Below, piece after piece: positions 28,986-40,169 of a stretch of DNA of 64,000 nt (position 1 is its first letter; each line of letters opens with the position of its first letter). The position numbers and the translations under genes were made by a program. Source of the stretch: Macropodus opercularis (taxonomy: Eukaryota > Chordata > Actinopteri > Anabantiformes > Osphronemidae); contig JAUCMP010000030.1 of assembly GCA_030770545.1 (NCBI GenBank), positions 4,565,001 through 4,629,000 on the forward strand, in the 5' to 3' direction. The notes under the pieces are model-generated. The model did no database searches, was not told the DNA's origin, and saw only the letters and a program-made list of their open reading frames with translations.

Positions 28986-30599
28986 TACCAAACAGAGAGG
29001 TCAAAGATTAAATTCCAAATTCATATCTAAATTTAACCATAGCTATGTATTTGTTCATTCACCTTCCAATTTCCAAATTAACTTTTATTTTCAGGTATTT
29101 ACACCTGCATCTGATACACAACGTAGAAGACGGCACCTTTGTCTGAACCCACACGCTTCAACTACAGTATAGCAGTAATACACCCACTAGACTGAAGTGA
29201 ACAGAATATGAACACGTGCACTAATACAGTAACTGCATTCAGCCTGTGGCTTCACCAAACGTTAGCTGTGTTTGCTTGTGATGCTTTTCCAGGTTTGACC
29301 GTAACCTCTAGCAGTTGCTCCCTTTACGTGTTAATTGTTTGAAGGTCTAACAAACCTGTCAGTCACATGTTCCAGCACTTTTACTCACACGAAACACGGG
29401 TGGGTTCTGACAAAACGTGCTCTCTGCTAAGTTCTGCATCAGACTCAGATGTAAATATCTGGAAGTATGATTAAAAGCAGAATCGTGACCTGGTAGCTGT
29501 GAATGGGCTCCATTGGTTAATGAGGTAATGAACTGAGTTGGATGAAGGATTTTGCTTCGCTGGTTCGTGGGCCTGCCACCTGCAGTGCAGTCCTTACACT
29601 CTGCCTGGGCTACAGAACACCTGTTCACACCGGACTCAACATCAAACGTCACCACGAGGCACCTGAAAACCTCAGACGGAGGTCAGGGTTCGGCCTTTGG
29701 GTTGCGTCGCTGGGCGCAGCCACGCTCGTATGGGCACCACAGTGAAAAGGGGGTCTGGGCCGTCATGTTAGCGCCACCCGGTGGTCGCTGGGAGCCGCCT
29801 CCGGGAGAGGCCATGGAGGAGGACTGTTGGTCGGCCTCGACAAAACAGACGCCGGGACGGAGACGCTCACGGGTGGAGTCACTGAATTACATTGTTTGGT
29901 TAAATACTGATCAGCAGTTTGACTTGTCATCCACACGAGTCAAACAATAACTTCACTTTATGACAAGCCATGATTTCATTTGACAAAAACATTTGCCGTT
30001 GCTCCAAAGTGTAAAGCTAAGTTGGGAGCAAGTCGTTTTCAATTTCTCACTATGATTAAGACGTAGTGTCTTTACTCCAATCACTGTGTGCATCTCCATA
30101 ATTCAAAACACAGTGTTTGCCTTTTATGATTATTACCCACAGTGCTTAGCAAACGCTGCCCCTCAGCTCGCTGCACAAATACCAGTTGTAATGAACTGAC
30201 TTAGTTCCTGTTTGTATTCAGAGTCATTTCATCCAGGAACAGCACAGTAAGAACATTTCACTCACACTAATGTAGAAACACACATCAAGTGCATTGCACA
30301 GCAGTAGCATCTCTTTCAGTGCTTCACCTCCGAGTCCCTCGTTTCTGGGAGAGTCTGCGTCAGGGTTGAGGCGGAGGAGAGTTCGGCCAATAGTCCAACC
30401 TCAGATTCAGGAGGAACGATTCGCTCTCTGCTGGGTTTGCCGCTGGTGTGAGAATCGCTCCTCCGGGTCTGAGGCCATCGTCCCGACCGGAAACGGCGGC
30501 TAGTTGTTGTTAGAGGACGGTTCCTGCTCCGAGCGGAGGAGCGAAGCATCTTTTGGTCTCGTTCACCAGCGAGAGAACGAGCGCTAGACCGACGGACGG
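28986..30599. other. Unassigned interval
   Basis: About 1.6 kb without a supported feature. GC-rich open stretches (29,552-29,950 plus; 30,294-30,549 both strands) have no domain or splice context that I recognise. Confidence 0.4.
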
Positions 30600-30900
30600 T
30601 GAAGGAGGAGCCGAGCCAAAGGGCAAAGCTCTCGGTTCACCCGTCGAGCTACGTTCCTTCTCTCTAAGGTCGTGACCTTTGATTCACGACCAAAAGAACA
30701 GGCCGCCGCTCCTCCACGTGGAGGGGAGCGTTGGGGTTAGGCTAGGGTTGGGGTTTGCTGACGGCTCGGCATCAGGTCTGGATGCCTCCTGGATCCCTTC
30801 CAGGTCAGGGATTCCAGGAAAGACCCGCGGGGAGGCCCTGCGATCCCCCCGGTGATCTGGGGGTGGCCAGCGAGTGGGACTGGGGTCAGGGCCACGGTGA
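30600..30900 (+). mobile_element. LINE 3' untranslated remnant
   Basis: AAAGCTCTCGGTTCACCCGT, CGAGCTACGTTCCTTCTC, AAGGTCGTGACCTTTGATTC, ACGACCAAAAGAACAG, and further on CTGGATGCCTCCTGGATCCC follow the order of a common teleost LINE 3' region, with internal deletions. Same broad family as the 7.4-kb remnant. No coding sequence remains. Confidence 0.6.
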
Positions 30901-31039
30901 CCAATTGGAAAACTCGAACAACACAAGCGACGTCCAGGTGGGCCTCCGCCTCCCTGAGGGGGCCAACGGCTCCGCAGAGGTCAGGGGTGGGGGGCGAGGT
31001 GGGGGCGTGCGCTCCTCCTCCTCCTCCTCCTGGTCCTCC

Positions 31040-31915
31040 TCCTCCTCTCTTCCTCCCTCACACTGAGCTCCTCGCCTCCCTCTCTCCCTCCCTCACATTG
31101 AGAGAGAGAGGGAGGTGGAGGAGGAGCGACCTTCTCCTCCTCTCTCTCTACCTCCCTCACATCGCGCTCTCCGCCTCCCTCTCTCCCTCCCTCACATTGA
31201 GAGAGAGAGGGAGGTGGAGCAGGAGCGACCCTGTTCTCCTCCCCCTCCCTCACATCGAGCTCTCCGCCTCCCTCTCTCCCTCCCTCACATTGAGAGAGAG
31301 AGGGAGGTGGAGCAGGAGCAACCTTCTCCTCCTCTCTCTCCCTCCCTCACATCGCGCTCTCCGCCTCCCTCTCTCTCTCCCTCACATTGAGAGAGAGAGG
31401 GAGGTGGAGCAGGAGCAACCCTGTTCTCCTCCCCCTCCCTCACATCGATCTCTCCGCCTCCCTCTCTCCCTCCCTCACATTGAGAGAGAGAGGGAGGTGG
31501 AGCAGGAGCAACCCTGTTCTCCTCCCCCTCCCTCACATCGATCTCTCCGCCTCCCTCTCTCCCTCCATCACAATGAGAGAGAGAGGGAGGTGGAGGAGGA
31601 GCAACCTTCTCCTCCTCTCTCTCCCCCTCCCTCACATCGCGCTCTCCGCCTCCCTCTCTCCCTCCCTCACATTGAGAGAGAGAGGGAGGTGGAGCAGGAG
31701 CAACCCTGTTCTCCTTCTCTCTCTCCCCCTCCCTCACATCGAGCTCTCCGCCTCCCTCTCTCCCTCCCTCACATTGAGAGAGAGAGGGAGGTGGAGCAGG
31801 AGCAACCCTGTTCTCCTCCCCCTCCCTCACATCGAGCTCTCCGCCTCCCTCTCTCCCTCCCTCACATTGAGAGAGAGAGGGAGGTGGAGGAGGAGCAACC
31901 CCCCTTCTCCTCCCT
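31040..31915. repeat. Nine-unit inverted-repeat minisatellite (93-102 bp)
   Basis: Units are spaced 99, 93, 97, 93, 93, 99, 102 and 93 bp, measured from the CACATTG word. Each contains CCTCCCTCTCT and, about 14 bp later, AGAGAGGGAGG, perfect 11-bp inverted arms around CCCTCCCTCACATTGAG, so every unit can extrude a hairpin. Between arms lie CTCCCTCACATCG(A/C)GCTCTC and GGAGCAGGAGCAACC. Because most spacings are multiples of three, several frames on both strands stay open for hundreds of codons. The frame at 30,852-31,937 is such an artefact. A single relic unit lies at 17.74 kb. Confidence 0.93.
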
Positions 31916-32041
31916 CATTGTAAATATTTGTAAATAACCCCCCCACACCCGAAGTCAAGCTCCCTCCCCTCTCTCTCCCCACAAGGCCTCCCCCCCACAT
32001 CGAGCTCCCTACCTCCTTACACCCCCCTCCTGTACATAGTT

Positions 32042-32225
32042 TTAATAAAGTTCAGAGCATGACTGGCTTGTTTCCGTGGCTTCTTTCTTGTGCTGCAGCT
32101 TCAGCTCAGGCTCCAGGTGAAACTGAGCAGAGCTTCTAGCAGAGCTGCTCTATGTTGGACTCTGCTCGTCTGCAGAGCTTCGAGTCAGACGCCTCCTGGT
32201 TGAGTCAGAGACGTCTCCTCACAGC
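32042..32225. repeat. Local direct repeat, left member
   Basis: TTTAATAAAGTTCAGAGCAT, CTTGTTTCCGTGGCTTCTTT, CCAGGTGAAAC, TATGTTGGACTCT and GTCAGACGCCTCCTGG recur with moderate divergence at 33,331-33,495. The two members bracket the degenerate LINE fragment. Confidence 0.75.
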
Positions 32226-32578
32226 ACACGGACTCTAACCCTGGGATGATCTCTCACTGTGTTTGTATTAACTTGGACGGATGAGCCTAAAGAAACGAAT
32301 CTAAGGGTCGCGTGGTTACAGTGGCCGACGATGGCTAATAACCATTTGTGCCCCGACTCCATCTTAACGTGACGAGACTGGTGTAATGACATGTTGGCGA
32401 CAAACGGGAAAAATGAGAAAACAAATGAGAGCAAAGACTTTTACTGATCTCAGTGCAAATGGTTTCAACACAAGACTAAAATACAAGGAAGCTTCAGAGC
32501 CAAGAAATATGGTTTGACAGGAATCTGATTCCTGCTCCAAACTGGACTCCATCACACATCCTGTAAACACAAGGAGAA

Positions 32579-33110
32579 ATGGTTGGGGTTAACCACAGGA
32601 CACAGAGCAGACTGTGGTGGACTACAGGAGAAAGCTCCCCCACGACCATCAACGGTTCTGCAGTGGAGCAGGTGAGCAGCACCAAGTTCCTGGGTGTGGA
32701 CCTCTTCTGGAGCAACAACCCTGCATCACTGGCCAGGAAGGGAAACAGAGTCTCTACTTCCTCCGCAGAGCCCCCCCTCCATCATGCTGCCCTTCTACAG
32801 AGGTGCTGTGGAGAGCATCCTGACCAGCAGCATCACTGTGTGCTACGGAGCCTGCAGCGCCACCTGCAGGAAGACACTTCACTCCCTCTCCCCTCCCTCC
32901 AAAAGCTCTATGGCTCACGCCTGACTCAGGGACAGTTTCCTCCAGCAGGCTGTGAGGAGGCTGAATTCCCTTCCTGCTCTGCCCTGTCAACACAAGGTCC
33001 CACCTCTCACTGACTAACACACTGACAACTCCCATCTCCACTCACGCACACATCTACGCCAGTCACCTCATCCCCTGCACTGATTCACTTTACGCCAGCA
33101 TAAAGCTTCT
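32579..33110 (+). mobile_element. Degenerate EN-RT LINE C-terminal fragment
   Basis: RT-tail motifs of the same LINE group as at 18.3-20.8 kb appear in shifting frames: VDYRRKLPHD, SSTKFLGVDLFWSNNP, an LYFLRRA stretch, then FYRGAVESILTSSITVCYGA, CSATCRKTLHSLSP. Only the post-catalytic part is left and it is much more decayed than the 18-kb element. Confidence 0.75.
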
Positions 33111-33330
33111 GTACGTTCCGTAAACGTTATTTTTCATACCCCTGAACATTTCCACACTTAGTAACATAGTCCTTGTATATTTTGTGTACAGTTCCGTTGT
33201 ATAAACGCACAATGTATGTAACGGGTTTGAGAGACACAAATGTCAATTCTCCGTGTGTCACACACATAAAGCAGCATTGACAAATACAGCTGACGTTGAC
33301 GTTTTACAGCCGTGTTCATAGTGTAAAGAG

Positions 33331-33495
33331 TTAATAAACGTCGGGAGCGTGGCTGGTTTGTTTCCGTGTCTTCTTTCTCTTGTTCCAGGTGAAACACTAA
33401 GCAGCTGCTTTATGTTGGACTCTACTCGTCTCTGCTGAGCTTAAAGTCAGACGCCTCTTGGTTTAGTCAGAAATCTCACTAACGCGTCTCTTCAC
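33331..33495. repeat. Local direct repeat, right member
   Basis: Partner of 32,042-32,225, with several small deletions. It runs directly into the segment paralogous to 17.8 kb. Confidence 0.75.
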
Positions 33496-34100
33496 ATTAA
33501 CCGAAGTCATTTCAACGCTGCAGAAACACACACAACAGCGCGAATGAAGAAAAGCTGAACCTTTAGGTCAAAGCATCAAAACAAAGTGAAGAGTTGCCTG
33601 AATCAACTGAAACACACCTGGAAACTATGCGGCTCTGAAAAATCGACGGTTGTGTCCAGTCAGTCAACGATAGAAACCTGAAGCTGAGTGTTAGAAAACG
33701 AGGGAAAACACTGAATGGTAGTTATTTCTGAACTGATGCAAACAGAGTCACTACACAGGCCCTGAATAAAATACTAGCAACCACAGACATCGGCCAAACT
33801 AAGGAGTCGATGCAGAACCAGCGTCTGCTTGAACATCCTACCCATGCGCTGCTACTGGCTCTGCTTCTAAGTTAGAGGAACAATCCTTTTATCGGATGCA
33901 AGTCTGCTTGTGGCCTGTGGTTCAACATCAACACACGTCTGTGTTTCTGGATTTGTTTCTATTATTGGAAATTATATCAAAAAAAAAAGCAGCGATATGA
34001 CAAAGTCTCCCTCAGCAAACTGTTGGACCGACTCACGTTTGTTAATGTGTTCAGGAATCCCCAGGTTTACTGGGGAACTTACAGATGTACAGTCATTGAC
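33496..34100 (+). repeat. LINE-free paralogue of the 17.8-kb segment
   Basis: This aligns with 17,786-18,342 and then, without the LINE, with the sequence after 20,763. The join reads GTTAATGTGTTCAGGAAT here. In the 18-kb copy GTTAATGTGTTC is followed by the LINE, and TGTTCAGGAAT follows the LINE. It therefore represents the unoccupied target. The copies differ by indels and substitutions, so they diverged long before the 38-kb duplication. Confidence 0.85.
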
Positions 34101-34895
34101 AGAAGTTGCTCTCGGTTGCTCTGCGTTCTTTTAAAGGATTTTGGTTCAGCAGTCCTAGAACAAACTAGCTACAGAAAAACAACAGGTCGCATCTCTTCAA
34201 GGAAGAACGTGAAGCTTGTGGATGTGCCAGGACACTGTCAAACGGCTGAAGCTCGTCAAACGGCCAACACCTTGTATTTGACCCATAATAAAGCAGGAAC
34301 ACTATCAGAAAGTTAATCAGGAGCTAAGAGGAATGTGATGCTACTCACTGGCAGGAACCAGAGCCACCAGTGCTCCGATGACGCGTGACCACCTCGCTGA
34401 ACACAAAGCAGGTTATTCACAGTCTCACCCTACAGCCTGAGCAGCGACGGATTCTTCGCTGGCGAGCGTCCTTTCACAATAAAACAGCTGGCGCAGTCGT
34501 CGACAGTCACGGACCGAGTCCTGACGTTGAGGGAGCACAAAGAGGAGACCTGGGTGGGAGGTCAACCGCAAGACGAGGATCCCGACTCCCACCCAGACCG
34601 AAGTCTGGGGGCAACCGGTCAGAACCTGAAGCCTAGACTTCTTCCTCCTCTAGCCGCTGCCTCTTACCTGCTGCACTTACCCGATCCAGACACTCAGCGA
34701 CTGAACGCTGGAGACACACGGCTCTGAGTCTGACGAAAGCTGTAGATGAGGACAGAGAGAAACACGAGAGACCAGCTCAGTCACACGTGGACGTGGTGGA
34801 GCGAGGAAACAGATGGAAAACCAGATGTGCTTGACTTTGCCCTCTCAGTCTGGGTGTTGTGAGTCACCGTAGGGAAAGAGACGTTACGGTGAGGG
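34101..34895. other. Unassigned interval
   Basis: No gene or family recognised. Several short overlapping open frames without motifs. Confidence 0.4.
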
Positions 34896-35015
34896 AAGCT
34901 GGTCTGGAGGCTGCTCACCTGGGAGCTGCTGTGATGTTTGGCAGCACGGGGAGAGCTCTGGGTGTTTCCAGACAGCAGGGCTAGTGACGGGGTTTGAGCT
35001 GGGGGAGGGTCCGAT
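34896..35015 (-). repeat. Dispersed repeat shared with 10.4 kb
   Basis: Second member of the repeat at 10,391-10,500, with a 13-bp insertion. Same orientation. Confidence 0.6.
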
Positions 35016-35037
35016 ACAGCAGGTGGCGCTAAACACC

Positions 35038-35170
35038 GCAGAAGAAGCAGCAAAGGAGGAAGAAGAAGAAGCAGCAGCAAAGGAGGACGACGACGAAGAA
35101 GAAGAAGAAGCAGCAGCAAAGGAGGACGACGACGAAGAAGAAGAAGAAGGAAGCAGAAGCAGCAGCAGCA
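35038..35170. repeat. GAA/GCA triplet repeat with a 54-bp higher-order unit
   Basis: Runs of GAAGAAGAAGAAGCAGCAGC, then AAAGGAGGACGACGAC, are repeated about twice, then AGCAGCAGCAGC. The plus strand encodes Ala/Glu/Asp runs (EEEEEAAAKEDDDEEEEE). It is preceded by CAGGTGGCGCTAA. Triplet expansion, not a gene. Confidence 0.9.
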
Positions 35171-35336
35171 CTGGCGCGCATGGCGTCTGCGCTCTGAGAA
35201 GGCAACAGGTAGATTTTTATTAAACAGCTGGAGACATGACAAGTGGCGGATTTTGTAGCCGAGCTTTTTTTGTTTTGTTTTATCGCTTTCCAGGTGACTT
35301 TAGGTCGTCCAGAGTTAAGGCTCTGTTAGCCAATCT

Positions 35337-35372
35337 ACGCTAAGCTAAGCTAAGCTAGGCTAAGCTAGGCTA
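35337..35372. repeat. CTAAG/CTAGG pentanucleotide microsatellite
   Basis: CGCTAAGCTAAGCTAAGCTA followed by GGCTAAGCTAGGCTACC. Short imperfect array. Confidence 0.9.
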
Positions 35373-35474
35373 CCTAATATTACGATGAAGACATTTGCTG
35401 TGCTCCGTACATGTAGAACGTTTCTTCTGTCCTTACCTCGTGTTATGTGACAGCGCTAGGAAGAAAGGGCTTCA

Positions 35475-36350
35475 ATTCAATTGAAATTCAACTTTATTTA
35501 TCTAGCGCCAATTCACAACATCAGTTATCTCAAGGCACTTTACAAGTGAGGTTTAAGACCTGACACAACTAAACCAAAGTTTAGCTATTTAGTCACATGT
35601 GGACATGGAGGCATGTTAGTGGATAGAAGAAACCGAAAAGAGCTCAGTGAATGAAGGACGTCCCCCAGCATCTAAGTCTATAGCAGCTGAACGACCACAA
35701 CCATCTCTAACTATACGCTTTGTCAAAAAGAAAGGTTTTCAAACTAGAGAGGGCGTCTGCTGCTAGAACCTGAACTGGAAGCTGGTTCCACATAGAGGAG
35801 CTTGGCGCTAAAGGCTCTGCCTCCCGTTCTACAGGTAGAAACTCTAGGAACCACCAGCAGACCAGCTCTGAGAAGCCAGGTTCTGTTGGAGCATAAGGAG
35901 CCATGAGGTCTAAGACAAGATGGAGCTTTATCATGAAGAGCTTTGTAGGTGAGGAGAGGGATTTTGAATTCTATCCTAGATTTGACAGGGAGCCAATGCA
36001 GAGAAGCTCATGTAGGAGAAATGTGATCTCTCTTCCTGAGTCCAGTCAGACTCTGGCTGCAGCATTTTGAATGAACTGGAGGCTTTTCAAAGAGTTAGTG
36101 GGACAAACTATGAGCAGCGAGTTACAGTCGTCCAGCCTAGCGGTAACAAATGCCTGGATTAATTTCTCAGCGTCACTCTGCTTAGGGTTAGGGGTCGGGT
36201 GTGTGAGTTTTTTCTCAATGACTCTCCCTGCTCTGTCTTTTAGAGTAGAGCAGTTTGGTGTGGAGAGCCAAGGGGAAGGCACGGGCCGACGCTTGTCGCT
36301 CAGGTTCCTCGATACTTGAGTTACTCTTGTGTTTTGCCGATTCTCCATAT
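35475..36350 (-). mobile_element. L2/Rex-type LINE 3' fragment
   Basis: The minus strand encodes the C-terminal RT region of an abundant fish LINE: AEKLIQAFVTARLDDCNSLL and NSLKSLQFIQNAAARV (36,180-36,046). Further on come GFSELVCWWFLEFL and SSSMWNQLPVQVLAADALSS with LKTFLFDKAYS (35,880-35,707). The 3' tail ends in the teleost-wide CAAGGCACTTTA and AGCGCCAATTCACAACATCA words near 35.5 kb. The frame is broken between the two blocks. A short tail of the same family lies at 11.27 kb. Confidence 0.85.
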
Positions 36351-37121
36351 GGTCAAAGCGTCCTCTGCAGCCCCCAGGAGGCCGTGAGACAGCTGCAAAG
36401 GGTGAGCTCTACTTGATTCTTCTCGGTCCTAGAGACATTTTCCAAGTTCCCAGGTTGGGTTTGTAGTAGTTAGGGTTAGGCACAAGGATCCCATGGTTAG
36501 GATGAAGCCACGGTTGAGGTTAATTGTTTCTAATGTGCCAGGTTGGTGACTGAGGTTGGGTTTTGTTATGAATTTATCGTCCTGGCAACTAAGACTAACG
36601 AAGCGAGACACTGCTTCGGTTTAATAAAATAAAAAAAGAAGGGAGTATAATACAACGTGTGCTTTCTTAGCGCATCAAAGCTGCTACTAAACTGGAACAT
36701 CAACTTCTTCTGTGTCCTTTCCTGGTGCAATGCATCTTGGGAAAATGAAGTCAGTTTCCCTGAAATTCACCAACCGTTATGACACAGTTTATTTTATTCA
36801 CATATGTAACTGACACATGAACCTTTCTTCTTATTGTCATGTATTAACTGTCAGTATGATTTTAACCCGTTCATTTTAATATTTTAACTATTCTTATAAA
36901 CAGTCTTCTAACAAGAAAGTCTCAACAGGTTTAGGCATTGAGGTCTCATTGTTAGGGTTAAGTAGTTTGGTCTAAGCTGTCTTAGACTAAATTGTGAGGG
37001 TTACTCATCAGTAGTGTACCTTAGGTTCATCGGGCGTTTCGGCCATTTACCACTAGACACCCTCCCCTAAGGGCGGCCCCCTGGGGTGATCAAGTCCCAG
37101 GGTATGTCCTCTTAGGGTTAG
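36351..37121. other. Unassigned interval
   Basis: No recognised gene or family; AT-rich from 36.6 kb. Repeated GGTTAGG/TTAGGGTTA-like words are scattered, not a telomeric array. Confidence 0.4.
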
Positions 37122-37460
37122 GTTTGAAATGTGTTTTTTTTGCACTGGCAAGCAGGGGTCTGTGCCATATCACCAAAAAGCCCATTCAGTCAGGATGTTG
37201 CATTTTATTTCATGGATGCAGTTTAACAGAGATGGTTTGGTTCCTTTTGAGGTTGTTTATTTACTTTGTTGTCTTCCTAAGTGCTAAGTGATCTATGTTT
37301 TTTAGGTGCTTCTAAGCATCATGAGAGGGAGGAGAGGATCCCAGAAGGACATCCCATCAGTCCGAAGCTGACTAGGCAGCCATCAGCAAGGTAAGTGCAT
37401 GGAAAACATACTTAAAACCAAGAAGTTTTATAAATATATAGTTTATGTACATGTGTGCGC
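37122..37460 (+). repeat. Dispersed repeat with exon-like cassette, copy 2
   Basis: Similar to 4,449-4,810, lacking about 27 bp near the start and with small differences throughout. It lies on the left of the copy B Penelope-like element, the 42.5-kb member on the right. Confidence 0.85.
37306..37390 (+). other. 85-bp exon-like cassette, copy 2
   Basis: Same length, same acceptor (TTTTTTAG) and same donor (AAGGTAAGTG) as at 4,663. One base differs in the open frame, replacing the first Gly of PGGHPISPK by Glu. Frame and splice words are kept although the surrounding repeat has diverged. See copy 1 for the alternatives. Confidence 0.4.
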
Positions 37461-37585
37461 ACACATATACACACACACACAAAAACACCTACACCTACGT
37501 GTATATATATACACATACACACACGCGCACCTACGTATTTAACCATTGGCACACATGTATACACACACACACACGTATCTTGTTA
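37445..37585. repeat. CA/TA-rich microsatellites
   Basis: Imperfect runs such as ACACACACACACA, GTATATATATACACATACAC and ACACACACACACACGT. They adjoin the exon-like repeat. Confidence 0.9.
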
Positions 37586-38166
37586 ATAGCATGCATAGAG
37601 TGAAAGGGCCCAGCTATAAGTGCTGTAAATACAAATAGCTATGAATGTTAATTGATACCAAAGTAGAATCATGCAACACACAAGAAGAATAAAGTCATGC
37701 AGAATAAATTATTACATTAAAAAGTTCATGTGTGGGGCATGCAAAATGGTTAAGAAGTTAATATGTAGGACATATCATTATTGAGGAGTCATGCAGTGGA
37801 GGAATAGTTTTATCACTTAATTCCAAATTTAAAAAGATTTTAAGAAGGATTTTTTATGTGTATGTGTTACTCGGAATCTCCTATCAATAGGTTTGAAGGG
37901 TTGAAGGATGAAGGGTAAGGAGAATGAATTGGGGGCTGAAATGGAGCCCAAAGCTTGAGGACAGACCAGAGAGTGGCACACAACAGGTAATACAGGCAAG
38001 ATATATATTTAAAACAAATGTTTGTTTGTTTGTTTGTTGAACTTACTTACTGCCTAGGAAGAAACACACTCCCATCTCTACAATCATGCATTTTTATTTT
38101 CCAGTTCCTCAGTTCCTCCATTCAGTTATGATAATCTATGTATTCCTTGTGTATTAGATGTATTTA
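37586..38166. other. PLE 3'-side sequence
   Basis: AT-rich non-coding DNA between the microsatellites and the PLE coding end, with a GTTTGTTTGTTTGTTTG run near 38.02 kb. The last 97 bp are duplicated at the start of the window. It probably includes the 3' end of the Penelope-like element. No boundary found. Confidence 0.4.
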
Positions 38167-38625
38167 TTAAATGTTCAAAGCTGAAGGAATTTTTGTTTTC
38201 AATTTCTCCATCCACAGCCTCTCCTGCCTCCTGCGCTGGCCCCCCGTCCACGTGGCGGATGCTTGGAGGCCAGTGATTGTGAGATGGTGAAGGGGGTGTG
38301 TTTGGAAGTGCTGTACCAAGGGAGTGGATAATCTGGCCGTCTTCATGCTGCGGATGTGTTGCTGGAGTCTGGTAAAAAGTGTTTTTCCTCTTTCACCCAC
38401 GTACATCTTTCCACAGGTTTGGCAGATGATGCAGTAGCCCAGGTTGGAGCTGTGGATGCTGAACTCACCGTTAATAGGTGCTCCTGCGCCCCCGTGTGGA
38501 TCAAAAATGAATTTCTCTTGCCTGAAAGCCCAGTGCCCGTCCCGATTTCCAGCAACTGTGTGCCTGCAAAACCTAGCTCTGACTAATAAATCTCTTAGAT
38601 TATACTGTAGTTTTGAAATTGATCA
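38167..38625 (-). pseudogene. PLE GIY-YIG endonuclease domain, copy B
   Basis: Same open stretch as in copy A, with NLRDLLVRARFC, the Cys pair and MYVGERGKT all unchanged. The nearest difference is one base near 38,627, just upstream, which does not remove the stop separating it from the RT part. The nuclease core is intact in sequence but detached from the RT frame. Confidence 0.8.
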
Positions 38626-38937
38626 TGGTCAGCCATAATTGTTATAAAGTTGTTCTGCCACAGATTCTGTAGGTAAGGACGAGGTCTGGAGTAGGTTGTG
38701 ACCAAGGGGACGAGTTCTGTAGGCTCCATTCTGTGTTTCTCTCCCTGTGGTCGCCGCTCTCCGGCTCCGCTGAGAGACAGAGCAGCGGAGGGGGGAGAGA
38801 GATGATAGCGTCTGCTTTTTAACGCGTCCCAAAAACCTCCTCGTACCCTCTTGCTCTCAGGAATGAAGTGGAGATGGCTTGGTTTGAATCCGCCTCCCTC
38901 GAGCAGATTCTATGAAACCGGATGATTTGTGATTGAA

Positions 38938-40169
38938 CTATGCCTTTAAATGTGTGTTTCGGATGATAACCGGCTTTATGGAGTAGCGCGTGTGTATCTG
39001 TTGGTCTGAAGTAAACACGGGTGAGTCATTTTTAATTTTCCTCATCTGTGTGTCCAAAAAGTTTACTTCATCAGCGTGTAGATCGTATTTAACCTTGATG
39101 GAGGGGTGGTGGTTATTCAACGTGTCAGTGAATGTATAAAAACTCTCCTTCCCATGCTCCCAGATGCCGATGATGTCATCCAGGAAGCGGAGGTAGACGG
39201 TAGGTTTCACTGGGCTTTGTTCTAGTGCCTTGCGTTCCCATTGGCTCATATAAATGTTGGCGTACCTGTGGCCCATCGCCGTGCCCTCCACCTGTAAGTG
39301 TTGCTTGTTATCAAACTCGAAGTCATTGTGTTGAAGGCATATTTCTAGAAGATGTCTGCATCCGGTCTGCTGTGGTCCGGGTATGGAGTAAAGATCTGCT
39401 GGACGGCTCCGTGTTGATGTTTGTATATAAGCTGTCAATGTCTCGACAGCGTCAAAGGGCGAATCCTGTCTAGAAAGTGGTACGTGTCTTTGAGGAAACT
39501 GGGATGTTTGCAGGAGAGCGGACCTAAGGAGAAGTCTATGCACAGCGAGATGTTGTGAGTGGCGCTGCTGCAGTCGGAGACTATGGGTCTGCCGGGAGGG
39601 ATCGCGTGGGGGACCGTCCAGGGGAGTGGGTCCTTGTGGATTTTAGGGAGAAGATAGAACTGTCTGTTGCGGTGGATCTGGTCCGAATAAACCCGTCATG
39701 GTCGAGTTTTTGAACAATGTCTCGGATGTGCGCCTGCGTTTGGCTCTGGATGCTGCCGTCTATGGCTTTATAATACCTAGTGGTGTTTAATTGTCTATGG
39801 GCTTCCAGGGCATGTTGTTGTAAATCCGTGATGACAATTTTTGAGCCCTTATCGGCCGGATTAATTATGATATTGAAGTTGACTGACCCTGTAATTGCTC
39901 TTTTATCCTCCGCCGTGGATCGGTCTCTTTTGTCCAGCGGAGGAACGTAGCGGTTCAGACCGTCAACGTCACGGTGAATGAGAATCTTTGTCTGTGCACT
40001 CAGCTCATCCCAGGGTGGTTCCCGATTAGACAGCAGGGAGAAGGGCATTGCTTCCGAGTGGTTATCCTCAGAGCAATCTAGTAGTTTGACCCGTCTGTGG
40101 TACCGGTAAGGGTCCAAAGTGCTTGGAGTGGGAATGAACGTGAGGCCCCTCTCTAACAGGCGTATCTGA
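38938..40169 (-). pseudogene. PLE reverse transcriptase, copy B
   Basis: It carries the same motif blocks as copy A (PADKGSKIVITD, PGRPIVSD, DIDSLYTNI, FLDDIIGIW) in the same three frames. One substitution near 39,811 changes a Tyr to His in the N-terminal part. Upstream, clustered changes near 40,215-40,226 introduce a stop, so the N-terminal frame that reaches 283 codons in copy A is split here into 178 and 69 codons. Confidence 0.85.

Noticed and set aside
30852..31937. A 361-codon open frame (and long frames on the opposite strand)
   Set aside because: It coincides with the 93-102-bp minisatellite; several frames on both strands are open for the same reason and the translation is a simple Arg/Glu/Pro/Ser repeat.
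34984..35223. Glu/Asp/Ala-rich frame at the triplet repeat
   Set aside because: Produced by GAA/GCA/GAC triplets; no splice context or conserved flank.
36900..37130. Interstitial telomere repeat (TTAGGG words)
   Set aside because: Isolated GTTAGGGTTA words only, no tandem TTAGGG array.
37445..37585. CRISPR-like regular repeats
   Set aside because: Simple CA/TA microsatellite with no spacers; a CRISPR array is not expected in a vertebrate nuclear genome.
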